This document shows, in pieces, positions 36,618 to 44,280 of a stretch of DNA of 64,000 nucleotides. The stretch is from positions 1-64,000 of the forward strand of contig JAJEPU010000016.1 of assembly GCA_020686985.1 (NCBI GenBank), given 5' to 3'. Numbering within the stretch: position 1 is the first letter of the stretch; each line of letters opens with the position of its first letter. This stretch comes from Brotaphodocola catenula (GTDB lineage: Bacteria > Bacillota > Clostridia > Lachnospirales > Lachnospiraceae). Under the pieces are notes generated by a model that made no database searches, was not told the DNA's origin, and saw only the letters and a program-made list of their open reading frames with translations. The position numbers and the translations under genes are program-made.

Positions 36618-38069
36618 GTGGCAGAGACAGAAATGAAACAAAAAGTAGTGAAGGGACTTTTCTGGAAAGTCCTCGAAAATGGAGGCGCGCAGGGCGTACA
36701 GTTTGTGATTGCAGTGATCCTTGCACGCCTTTTGAGTCCGGCAGAATACGGAGTCGTCGGAATCATTTCCATTTTTATTGTGATTGCAAATGTGTTTGTC
36801 CAGAGTGGATTCAGCACCGTTCTGGTGCAAAAACGCCATGCAGATGAGCTGGATTTTTCCTCAGTCTGCTATTTTGAGCTTGCGATGTCGGCAGTCATGT
36901 ATGTGCTCTTGTATTTGTCGGCACCAGTGATTGCCGGATTTTATGAGATTGATCATCTGACAGAGATTGTGAGAGTGCTTGCGGTTGTATTGTTTCCGGG
37001 CGCAGTGATCTCCGTACAGACTTCCTATGTGTCCCGAAATATGGAATTTCGCGGGCTTTTTCTTTCTACTTTGACGGCATCGATCATCTCCGGTGCGATC
37101 AGTGTTGCAATGGCATATTTAGATTTTGGCGTCTGGGCGATGGTATGGCAACAGATCACCTATTATCTGGCGCTGATGATTACCTTGTTCTTCACAGTGA
37201 CGTGGAGACCGAAGCTGTGCTTTGCATTATCGAGGGTGAAGGAGATGTTTTCGTTTGGATGGAAACTTCTCTGTGCTTCCCTTCTCGACAATGTTTTTAA
37301 TAATCTGTATGGACTTTTGATCGGAAAGATATATAATGAAGAATTACTGGGAAGCTATAACCGCGGAGAACAGTTTCCGAAACTGATTGCGACGAATCTC
37401 GGAGCGGCGATTCAGGCGGTGCTTCTGCCGGCATTTGCGGAGAAACAGGAAAACCGCGAGCAGGTTCACCAGATGATGAGAAGAGCGATCCAGCTGAGCT
37501 CTTTTGCGGTGATTCCGATGCTTCTCGGAATGTTTGCGGTCGCGGATACATTGGTTTTGGCACTGCTTGGAGAAAAGTGGATGATCTGTGTGCCGTTTCT
37601 AAGGATTATGTGTATCTCGTATTGTTTCTGGCCGATTCACATCGCGAACCTTCAGGCGATCAATGCGGTTGGGCGCAGTGATATTTTCCTGAAACTTGAG
37701 ATTGTGAAGAAACTTCTGAGTGTGGTGGCACTCGTGATCGGTATGCAGTTTGACGTCTATGTGATGGTATGTTTGAAAGCCTTTCAGGACTTTCTCTGCA
37801 CGTTTATCAATGCAGGTCCGAACAAGAAACTGCTCGGATACAGCGTTTTGCATCAGTGGATGGATGTGATGCCTCCGGTTTTGCTCTCGGCAGTGATGTG
37901 TGCAGGAGTCATGGCATTAGGAAGCTGGATGGGAGTGATGTCTGTGTGGATCAAGCTCGTGATTCAGATCATGGCGGGAATTGTGATCTATGCGGGACTT
38001 GCATGGGGATTTAAGTTAGAGAGTTTCCGGTACCTGTGTGGGATGATTCAGAAACGCAAGGGGGTCTAA
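36618..38069 (+). CDS. Polysaccharide flippase, WzxC-like MOP family
   Basis: 483 residues with about 12-14 membrane spans. N-terminal KGLFWKVLENGGAQGVQFVIAVILARLLSPAEYG is typical of the polysaccharide-synthesis branch (PF13440) of MOP exporters. GFWALVWQ-like GVWAMVWQQITYY lies near 175, and GSYNRGEQFPKL near 250. It should flip lipid-linked oligosaccharide units across the membrane. The frame is open from GTG 36585, but GTG 36618 has AAGGAG at seven bases. A second, unrelated-looking flippase-type protein is encoded at 41664, so two export routes may exist. Confidence 0.88.
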   Translation: MAETEMKQKVVKGLFWKVLENGGAQGVQFVIAVILARLLSPAEYGVVGIISIFIVIANVFVQSGFSTVLVQKRHADELDFSSVCYFELAMSAVMYVLLYLSAPVIAGFYEIDHLTEIVRVLAVVLFPGAVISVQTSYVSRNMEFRGLFLSTLTASIISGAISVAMAYLDFGVWAMVWQQITYYLALMITLFFTVTWRPKLCFALSRVKEMFSFGWKLLCASLLDNVFNNLYGLLIGKIYNEELLGSYNRGEQFPKLIATNLGAAIQAVLLPAFAEKQENREQVHQMMRRAIQLSSFAVIPMLLGMFAVADTLVLALLGEKWMICVPFLRIMCISYCFWPIHIANLQAINAVGRSDIFLKLEIVKKLLSVVALVIGMQFDVYVMVCLKAFQDFLCTFINAGPNKKLLGYSVLHQWMDVMPPVLLSAVMCAGVMALGSWMGVMSVWIKLVIQIMAGIVIYAGLAWGFKLESFRYLCGMIQKRKGV

Positions 38070-38193
38070 GTTCACTTGGGGCTTGCTTTAATGGCAATCC
38101 CGTTAATTTGGTGTCAGTGGCAAAGATTTCAGAGAGATTAGTTTATCGATATTGTTAGTTTGTTTATTGGGCGCAAACGGCAGAAGTAAGCCC

Positions 38194-38326
38194 TGCAAAC
38201 TCGCTCTCGCTCCGGGTAAATCAGCGGAAGCGTCACTGGCGCTTCCTCGATACGCCGGGCGAGCGTAGCGGTGCATAAGGCTGTAAAGGACACAGCCTAA
38301 GCACCGACGCTTCACACGGGTTTGCA
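38194..38326. repeat. 133-bp structured element with TGCAAAC inverted ends
   Basis: Ends TGCAAACTCG (38194-38203) and CGGGTTTGCA (38317-38326) are inverted repeats with one mismatch. Inside are hairpins GGAAGCG/CGCTTCC (38226-38246) and GGTGC-AGGCTGT/ACAGCCT-GCACC (38270-38305). No reading frame crosses it convincingly. A 23-base end segment recurs in reverse at 49240-49262. It may be a miniature mobile element or a structured RNA. Confidence 0.65.
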
Positions 38327-38407
38327 GTGACTTCTTCGCCTTATGGTGCTTACTCAAATTGATTCGAGTTACTTGTTAGGCTGGGGATGATTAAATTCAA
38401 GTCGACG

Positions 38408-38503
38408 CTTGCGGAGACTTGGCGCGTGATTTTGGTCAGCTTTGCTGACATCTTATTATTTCATAGGAAATTGCGTCCTATGAAATAATAAATGCTCCGC
38501 AAG
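38408..38503. repeat. Nested hairpin element
   Basis: Outer arms CTTGCGGAG (38408-38416) and CTCCGCAAG (38495-38503) enclose GTCAGC-TTT-GCTGAC (38435-38449). They also enclose a perfect 16-bp stem, TTATTATTTCATAGGA with TCCTATGAAATAATAA (38453-38491). It abuts the triple-hairpin copy B, so the two may be one unit. The whole gap 38070-38670 has no gene. Confidence 0.7.
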
Positions 38504-38510
38504 GATGCGC

Positions 38511-38585
38511 ACTCGGCGCAGGAGTAGATGGTTGCCGAGGCAACCGCGCCTCGGCGCGAGAATGTGCCAAGGCACATTCTTTTTT
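38511..38585 (+). repeat. Triple-hairpin dispersed element, copy B
   Basis: Hairpins at 38530-38545 (GGTTGC-CGAG-GCAACC), 38546-38557 and 38560-38579, then a T-run. Only three substitutions separate it from copy A at the window start, and one of them lies in the first loop. Copy B is followed by a weak AACTCA/TGAGTT hairpin (38590-38615). Confidence 0.82.
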
Positions 38586-38670
38586 ATCAAACTCACTGCG
38601 CATTCGCTCTGAGTTATAAATGAAAACAAGCGAAATCATATAGACATAAATAAGGAAGGACAGATAGAAA

Positions 38671-39741
38671 ATGGAGATGGCGAGAGAGGATGAGAGAAAG
38701 ACCGCACTGGTGACGGCGATCGGATCATTTTCTGCGCGTGAGGTGATTGCAGGATGCAGAAGAGAAGGAATGCGTATTATCGGCTGTGATATTTATCCGG
38801 CGGAGTGGGTCGCAGATTCCGCAGATGTGGATGTGTGTTATCGGGCGCCTTATGCGACAGATGAGACTGCATACTGCGCATTTCTTGCAGAGGTTTGCGA
38901 GAAGGAGCATGTAGATTTCGTACTTCCGTTGACAGATGTCGAGGTTGATGTTCTTCAAAAGTGGAGAATGGAGTCTATGGATGCGACGAAAGAGTCTGAG
39001 GTGACGGCAGAATTTGCCCCGCTTCATGCTGTGCTCTGCATGTCCGGAGTCGAGACGATTCGCCTGTGCCGAGATAAGGAGAAGATGCAGAATTTCCTGT
39101 CGGAGCGTGGCCTTTGCCGGACAATCCCGGGAAGGGAACTTGCTGAGGTTGTGGAGGCAGAAGCGGGATCTGGATATGAGAATCTCTCTTATCCGTTGGT
39201 TATCAAGCCGGTTGACGGGCGAAGCAGTCAGGGACTGGCTCGTGTGAAGAATGCCCGCCAGATGACGTATGCGGTTCTGGAATGTGTGGAACACGGCGGT
39301 CGTTTTCTTGTACAGCCGATGATTGACGGAAGTGTGGTGACTGTCGATGTTGCCCGCGATCCAAAGAGTGGAATCGTTTCAGCGGTTGCGCGCAGGGAGC
39401 TTCTGCGGACGTTAAATGGTGCTGGAACATCGGTCTACGTCTATCACGATGAGATGCTTGAGCAAGAGTGTCGCGAGATTGCAAAGGCACTTGATATCTG
39501 TGGCTGTGTGAATTTTGAGTTTATTGATACTGCGTGTGGGGAAGGAATAGAGGCAAAGAACCGCTATTGTTTCCTTGAGTGTAACCCGCGTTTCTCGGGG
39601 GGAGTTGCGTTTTCCTGCATGGCGGGCTATGATATGATTCGGGCACATCTGGCATGTTTTATGGGAAAAACACCGGAAAAAACGGTTGTTGTGGAGAATC
39701 AGTATATTGCCAGACGCTACACGGAGTATCGGATGAAATAG
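38671..39741 (+). CDS. ATP-grasp enzyme (carbamoyl-phosphate-synthase-like)
   Basis: 356 residues. An N-terminal Rossmann-like pre-ATP-grasp region (ALVTAIGSFSAREVIAGCRREGMRIIGCDIYP) is followed by the ATP-grasp fold: DKEKMQNFLSERGL near residue 133, YPLVIKPVDGRSSQGLARV near 175-195, FLVQPMIDGSVVTVDV near 215 and the metal-binding CFLECNPRFSGGVAF near 300. Members ligate a carboxylate to an amine or similar nucleophile with ATP, related to PylC and carbamoyl-phosphate synthase. The gene is 46 bases before a sugar aminotransferase gene, so amide-linking an acid to an amino sugar is an attractive guess. Substrate unknown. AAGGAAGG lies before ATG 38671; ATG 38677 is also possible. Confidence 0.8.
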   Translation: MEMAREDERKTALVTAIGSFSAREVIAGCRREGMRIIGCDIYPAEWVADSADVDVCYRAPYATDETAYCAFLAEVCEKEHVDFVLPLTDVEVDVLQKWRMESMDATKESEVTAEFAPLHAVLCMSGVETIRLCRDKEKMQNFLSERGLCRTIPGRELAEVVEAEAGSGYENLSYPLVIKPVDGRSSQGLARVKNARQMTYAVLECVEHGGRFLVQPMIDGSVVTVDVARDPKSGIVSAVARRELLRTLNGAGTSVYVYHDEMLEQECREIAKALDICGCVNFEFIDTACGEGIEAKNRYCFLECNPRFSGGVAFSCMAGYDMIRAHLACFMGKTPEKTVVVENQYIARRYTEYRMK

Positions 39742-39787
39742 AGATCGATGATAAAGAAATTGGCTCGAAAAAAGGAGGAAGACTTGC

Positions 39788-40912
39788 ATGGAAAAGCATG
39801 AGCAGGCGGTGATGGTGACGCGCTCATCGATGCCACCGCTTGAGGAATATGTCGAGATGCTCAAACCGATCTGGGAGAGCGCTTGGCTGACGAATATGGG
39901 CGCTTATCATGAGGAATTGAAACAGAAACTTAAGGAGTATCTGGATGTTCCGCAGTTGGAGCTTTTTGTGAATGGACACACGGCGCTCGAGCTTGCGATT
40001 CAGGCGTTTGATCTTGAGGGAGAGGTCATCACGACCCCGTTCAGCTTTGCTTCCACGGCACATGCGATTGTGCGAAATGGCTTGACACCGGTATTTTGCG
40101 ACATCAATGAGAAAGATTATACAATGGATGTGGACAAGATTGAGGAGCTGATTACGGATAAGACGTGTGCGATTGTTCCGGTTCATGTCTACGGAAATCT
40201 CTGCGATGTGGAGCGGATCGAGGAGATCGCAAAGCGCCATAATCTCCGCGTGATCTATGATGCGGCACATGCATTTGGAGAAACATGGAAGGGACGCGGG
40301 GTAACTCAGTTTGGCGACGCGTCGATGCTGAGTTTTCATGCGACAAAGGTCTATCACACGATTGAGGGAGGAGCAGTCGCATTTCATGAGGATTGGTTAA
40401 AGGATCGCCTCTATCAGCTCAAGAATTTCGGAATTACCGGATATGAGAGCGTCGAGTACGTCGGAGCAAATGGCAAAATGAACGAATTTCAGGCAGCGAT
40501 GGGACTGTGCAATCTGCGCCATATTGACGGGGAGATTGCAAAACGAAAGGCACTTGCAGAGCATTACCGCGAGAGACTTTCCGGTGTGCCGGGAATCCGT
40601 CTCTGCCCGCAAAACCCGGATGTCTGTTACAATTATGCCTATATGCCGGTTGTGTTTGAGGGATATGGTGCAGGTCGCGACGAGATTTTTTCCGCGCTCA
40701 AGGAACACAATATCTTTGCAAGAAAATATTTCTACCCGTGTATTAATGATTATGCGTGCTATCGCGAGTATTTCAGTGCGGATGATACGCCGGTTGCAAA
40801 GCGGATTGCCTCGGAGGTGTTGACTCTGCCGTTGTTTGCAGATCTGTCGATAGAGATTGTGGATGAGGTCTGCGACGTGATTCTGAGTTTTCGACGGGAT
40901 AGAGAAAGGTAA
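39788..40912 (+). CDS. DegT/DnrJ/EryC1 aminotransferase, nucleotide-sugar type
   Basis: 374 residues. PLP-dependent enzyme that turns a keto group of a nucleotide-linked sugar into an amine. Visible are SAWLTNMGAYHEELKQKL near residue 31, FVNGHTALELAIQ near 60, TTPFSFASTAHAI near 82, the PLP Asp in VIYDAAHAFG near 158, and the Schiff-base lysine 187 in FHATKVYHTIEGG. The opening PPLEEYVEMLKPIW resembles VioA-like transaminases of TDP-4-keto-6-deoxyglucose, but product position is uncertain. It supplies an amino sugar to the surface polymer built by neighbouring genes. AAAGGAGG precedes the ATG. Confidence 0.88.
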   Translation: MEKHEQAVMVTRSSMPPLEEYVEMLKPIWESAWLTNMGAYHEELKQKLKEYLDVPQLELFVNGHTALELAIQAFDLEGEVITTPFSFASTAHAIVRNGLTPVFCDINEKDYTMDVDKIEELITDKTCAIVPVHVYGNLCDVERIEEIAKRHNLRVIYDAAHAFGETWKGRGVTQFGDASMLSFHATKVYHTIEGGAVAFHEDWLKDRLYQLKNFGITGYESVEYVGANGKMNEFQAAMGLCNLRHIDGEIAKRKALAEHYRERLSGVPGIRLCPQNPDVCYNYAYMPVVFEGYGAGRDEIFSALKEHNIFARKYFYPCINDYACYREYFSADDTPVAKRIASEVLTLPLFADLSIEIVDEVCDVILSFRRDRER

Positions 40913-40940
40913 CGGGAGAGTGACAGGAGAGAAAAGTGAG

Positions 40941-41636
40941 ATGAGAAATAAGGTACTGGTGATCATTCCTGCCTACAATGAAGAAGCAAATATCGAGATG
41001 GTTGTCGGAGAGCTTGAGGAGAAGTATCCGCAGTATGATTATCTTGTTGTGAATGACGGGTCAACGGACCGGACGGAGGAGATTTGCCGGGAACATGGAT
41101 ATAATCTGCTCGATCTGCCGGTAAATCTCGGACTTGCCGGATGCTTTCAGGCGGGAATGAAGTATGCCTATTATCGAAAATATGCCTATGCGATCCAGTT
41201 TGATGGGGATGGACAGCATCGTCCCGAATACATTGAGCCGATGATGCAGAAGATGAAAGAGGGCTATGATATTGTGATCGGAAGCCGATTTGTGAATCAG
41301 AAGAAGGATTTTTCTTTCCGGATGATCGGAAGTCGACTGATTGAGGGTGCAATCTATCTGACGACAGGAGTCAAGGTGGCTGATCCGACCTCGGGAATGA
41401 GAATGTTCAGTCAGAAAATGATCCGCGAGTTTGCTCTGAATCTGAACTACGGTCCGGAGCCGGATACTGTTTCCTATCTGCTCAAACAGGGCGCAAAGAT
41501 TGCGGAAGTGCCGGTAAAGATCGCACCGCGCGCAGGCGGAGAAAGCTATTTAAAGCCAATGGTTGCCGTCAGCTATATGTCGCGGATTCTGATTTCAATT
41601 CTGTTTATCCAGAATTTCCGCAAGAGCAAAAGATAG
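40941..41636 (+). CDS. Glycosyltransferase family 2, dolichyl-phosphate-mannose-synthase-like
   Basis: 231 residues. VLVIIPAYNEEANIEMVV, YLVVNDGSTDRTEEIC, LPVNLGLAGCFQAGMKYA and AIQFDGDGQHRPEYI (metal site) form a complete GT2 domain of the polyprenyl-phosphate sugar synthase type. RMIGSRLIEGAIYLTTGVKVADPTSGMRMF and GPEPDTVSYLLKQG are typical of this subgroup. It probably loads a sugar onto a lipid carrier. The C-terminus has no membrane spans, unlike GtrB-type enzymes. The frame opens at GTG 40920, but ATG 40941 fits GGAG at 40926 and the conserved start. Confidence 0.88.
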   Translation: MRNKVLVIIPAYNEEANIEMVVGELEEKYPQYDYLVVNDGSTDRTEEICREHGYNLLDLPVNLGLAGCFQAGMKYAYYRKYAYAIQFDGDGQHRPEYIEPMMQKMKEGYDIVIGSRFVNQKKDFSFRMIGSRLIEGAIYLTTGVKVADPTSGMRMFSQKMIREFALNLNYGPEPDTVSYLLKQGAKIAEVPVKIAPRAGGESYLKPMVAVSYMSRILISILFIQNFRKSKR

Positions 41637-41663
41637 AAGAAATAGAGGAAAGGATTTTCTCTT

Positions 41664-42974
41664 ATGATGAACTATATCACAGATCTTCTGATTCACACCG
41701 GAAAAGACCGGCAGAAGATGAATCTTTACTGGAATATGCTCGGAAGTTTCTGCTATGCATTTGCCAGCATGGTTCTGGCATTTCTCGTCATGCGTGTGGC
41801 GGGAAGCCAGAAGGGTGGAATCTTTGCATTTGGATACAGCACGGTGGGACAGCAGATGTTTCTTCTGGCATATTTCGGAGTCCGCTCGTTTCAGATTACG
41901 GATACGAGACAGGAGTATCTCTTTGGAGATTACCTTCATTTTCGCTATCTGACATGCACAGTTGCGCTCCTGTTTGGGTGTGCGTATGTCCTGTTTAATC
42001 GGTACGATTTAGAGAAGACGATGGTGATTTTTCTCCTGATCGGATACAAGGTGATCGATGGATTTGCAGATGTGTACGAGACGGAGTTTCAGCGAATCGG
42101 CAGGCTGTATCTGACCGGAAAGTCAAATACATTCCGCACGATTCTGAGCGTTGGCGTCTTCTTTGCCGTTCTTGTGCTGACGCCCGGGAAAAATCTTCTG
42201 CTCGCATGTATGATGGCACTTTTGGCTCAGCTTGTCGGGCTGTATGTATTTGATATTGCGGTGCTTGGGCGTTATCGAATCGACTATCGCTGGTCGAAAC
42301 GACGGATCAAAAAGCTGTTTTTTGCGACGGTGCTTTTGAGCATTTCCGTTTTTCTTGATTTCTATGTATTTTCGTCTGCCAAATATGCGATTGACGCACA
42401 CATGGATGACACAGCCTCTGGATTTTTCAATATCGTCTTTATGCCGACTTCGGTGATCAATCTGGCAGCGGGATTTGTGATTCGACCATTCTTAAATGGA
42501 CTGACGGATGACTGGAATGAGAAAAATTTTGATTCCTTTGTCTCGAGACTGCGGATGCTGACCGGAATCATCAGTGGACTTGCCCTGCTTGCGACAGTTG
42601 CAACGGCGATTCTTGGAAAACCGGTGCTCTGGATTATGGAGATGCTTCTTGGAAGTTCCTATGAGGGAATGTTGACGAGATACAGCCTTGCATTTCTGAT
42701 GATTGTGGCGGGCGGAGGTTTCTATGCACTCTTAAATCTCTGCTATTATGTGCTTGTGATTATGAGACGGCAGAAAGAGATTTTTGGAGTCTATATGGTG
42801 ATGACCGGAGCAGGGATGATACTTGCACCGGCGATGGTAAAGCGAAATGGAATCAACGGAGGTGCGCGTGCCTACCTGATCTTGATGGTGATGATGGCGT
42901 GCGGATTTGCGGTATGTGCCTGGTATGGACTGCGTTGCGGGAAGCGCATGGCGCAGGAGGAGGATGAAGAATGA
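41664..42974 (+). CDS. Multi-span membrane protein, flippase-like
   Basis: 436 residues with about 12 membrane spans and no soluble domain. N-terminal NLYWNMLGSFCYAFASMVLAFLVMRVAG and GIFAFGYSTVGQQMFLLAYFGVRSFQITDT resemble polysaccharide-export MOP proteins, but similarity is weaker than for the one at 36618. It overlaps the following glycosyltransferase by four bases (ATGA). Probably exports the lipid-linked product of this part of the cluster. Confidence 0.72.
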   Translation: MMNYITDLLIHTGKDRQKMNLYWNMLGSFCYAFASMVLAFLVMRVAGSQKGGIFAFGYSTVGQQMFLLAYFGVRSFQITDTRQEYLFGDYLHFRYLTCTVALLFGCAYVLFNRYDLEKTMVIFLLIGYKVIDGFADVYETEFQRIGRLYLTGKSNTFRTILSVGVFFAVLVLTPGKNLLLACMMALLAQLVGLYVFDIAVLGRYRIDYRWSKRRIKKLFFATVLLSISVFLDFYVFSSAKYAIDAHMDDTASGFFNIVFMPTSVINLAAGFVIRPFLNGLTDDWNEKNFDSFVSRLRMLTGIISGLALLATVATAILGKPVLWIMEMLLGSSYEGMLTRYSLAFLMIVAGGGFYALLNLCYYVLVIMRRQKEIFGVYMVMTGAGMILAPAMVKRNGINGGARAYLILMVMMACGFAVCAWYGLRCGKRMAQEEDEE

Positions 42975-43918
42975 CGGTAGATGTGCTGATTCCGGCGTAT
43001 CGGCCGGACCGGCGTTTTGCGAGACTTTTGCAGATGCTTTCCAAGCAGACAGTGAAGCCACGCCGGATCATTGTAGTGAACACAGAGGAATCCTACTGGA
43101 ATGAGGAAGGATACAAGGGAATTCGCGGCCTGGAAGTCCATCATGTGACGAAGGCGGAGTTCGATCACGGCGGAACGAGAAATCTGGCGGCATGGTATTC
43201 TGAGGCAGAGATCATGATTTTTATGACTCAGGATGCGGTTCCGCAGGATGAATATCTGATTGAGGAGCTTCTGAAAGCATTTGACCAGACCGGACCGCAT
43301 GGTGAGGTTATCGCCCAGGCGTATGCGAGACAGCTTCCGGCGAAGAATTGTCATCTGATTGAGCGCCTGACAAGGGATTTCAATTATCCGGATCAGCCGA
43401 TGGTCAAGACAAAGGCGGATTTGGAGAGACTTGGGATCAAGACCTATTTTGCATCAAATGTCTGCTGTGCATACCGAAAAGATATTTTCGAGGCGCGGGA
43501 GGGATTTATCACAAGTACGATCTTCAATGAGGATATGATCTATGCGGGAGGCATCATTCAGGATGGATATGCGATCGCTTATGTGCCGTCGGCAAAGGTG
43601 ATTCACTCCCACAACTTGAGTCCCTTAGAGCAGTTCCACCGAAATTTTGACATGGCGGTGTCTCAGGCGGATCACCCTGAAGTGTTTGAGGGTCTGCCGT
43701 CAGAGGGAGAGGGAATTCGCCTTGTGAAGCAGACGGCGGTGAAACTCTTGAAAAAAGGACGCTTCTGGTTGATTCCATCGCTCATTGTCTCGAGTGGATG
43801 CAAGTATCTCGGATACCGGATGGGAAAAAAATATCGCAGTCTTCCGAGAAAAGTAATTTTGTGGTGTAGCATGAGCCCGGCATACTGGGAGCGCAGATGG
43901 AAGGAGAGACAGGCATGA
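42971..43918 (+). CDS. Glycosyltransferase family 2, rhamnosyltransferase-like
   Basis: 315 residues. DVLIPAYRPDRRFARLLQML and RRIIVVNTEESYW start the GT2 domain. VTKAEFDHGGTRNLAAWYSEAEIMIFMTQDAVPQDEYLI near 58-97 has the family's FDHGGTRN segment, known from rhamnosyltransferases that extend streptococcal-type polymers, with TQDAVP as the metal site. FNEDMIYAGGIIQDGY near 180 is the acceptor-side motif. Start and stop both overlap neighbours by four bases. Confidence 0.87.
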   Translation: MTVDVLIPAYRPDRRFARLLQMLSKQTVKPRRIIVVNTEESYWNEEGYKGIRGLEVHHVTKAEFDHGGTRNLAAWYSEAEIMIFMTQDAVPQDEYLIEELLKAFDQTGPHGEVIAQAYARQLPAKNCHLIERLTRDFNYPDQPMVKTKADLERLGIKTYFASNVCCAYRKDIFEAREGFITSTIFNEDMIYAGGIIQDGYAIAYVPSAKVIHSHNLSPLEQFHRNFDMAVSQADHPEVFEGLPSEGEGIRLVKQTAVKLLKKGRFWLIPSLIVSSGCKYLGYRMGKKYRSLPRKVILWCSMSPAYWERRWKERQA

Positions 43919-44280
43919 TGACAACAACTTTGAGAGTGTTGCTGATTCTGGCATCGCTTGGTACGTTTGCATTGATGATGCATAAGATTCGTCGTTCCAA
44001 GGTTCAGATTGAGAGTTCGATCTTTTGGATTGTGCTTGCGCTTGTCCTTGTTGTATACAGTGTATTTCCACCGGTTGCAGATTTCTGTGCGCGTCTTCTC
44101 GGAATTTATGCGACGACGAACTTTCTGTTTGTACTGGCGATCTTTGTGCTGATTGTAAAGGTTTTCTATATGACAATTCATATCTCCCAGCTCGAGACGA
44201 GAGTCAAGGAACTGGTGCAACAGATGGCACTGGAGGAGAAATTTCATGAGGAAGAGAAACTGCATGAAGAAGAGCACTGA
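43915..44280 (+). CDS. DUF2304 small membrane protein
   Basis: 121 residues. Three membrane spans (LRVLLILASLGTFALMM, IFWIVLALVLVVYSVFPP, TNFLFVLAIFVLIVKVFY) with the short loop KIRRSKVQIESSIFW between the first two, typical of DUF2304. The tail is a Glu/His-rich coiled coil. These proteins are regularly encoded beside GT2 glycosyltransferases in envelope clusters, as here; their role is unknown. ATG 43915 overlaps the previous stop. Its last 35 bases overlap the next gene. Confidence 0.8.
   Translation: MMTTTLRVLLILASLGTFALMMHKIRRSKVQIESSIFWIVLALVLVVYSVFPPVADFCARLLGIYATTNFLFVLAIFVLIVKVFYMTIHISQLETRVKELVQQMALEEKFHEEEKLHEEEH

Noticed and set aside
38070-38670. Possible CRISPR array or group II intron in the hairpin-rich gap
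   Set aside because: No evenly spaced direct repeats with unique spacers, no reverse transcriptase and no intron domain V were seen.
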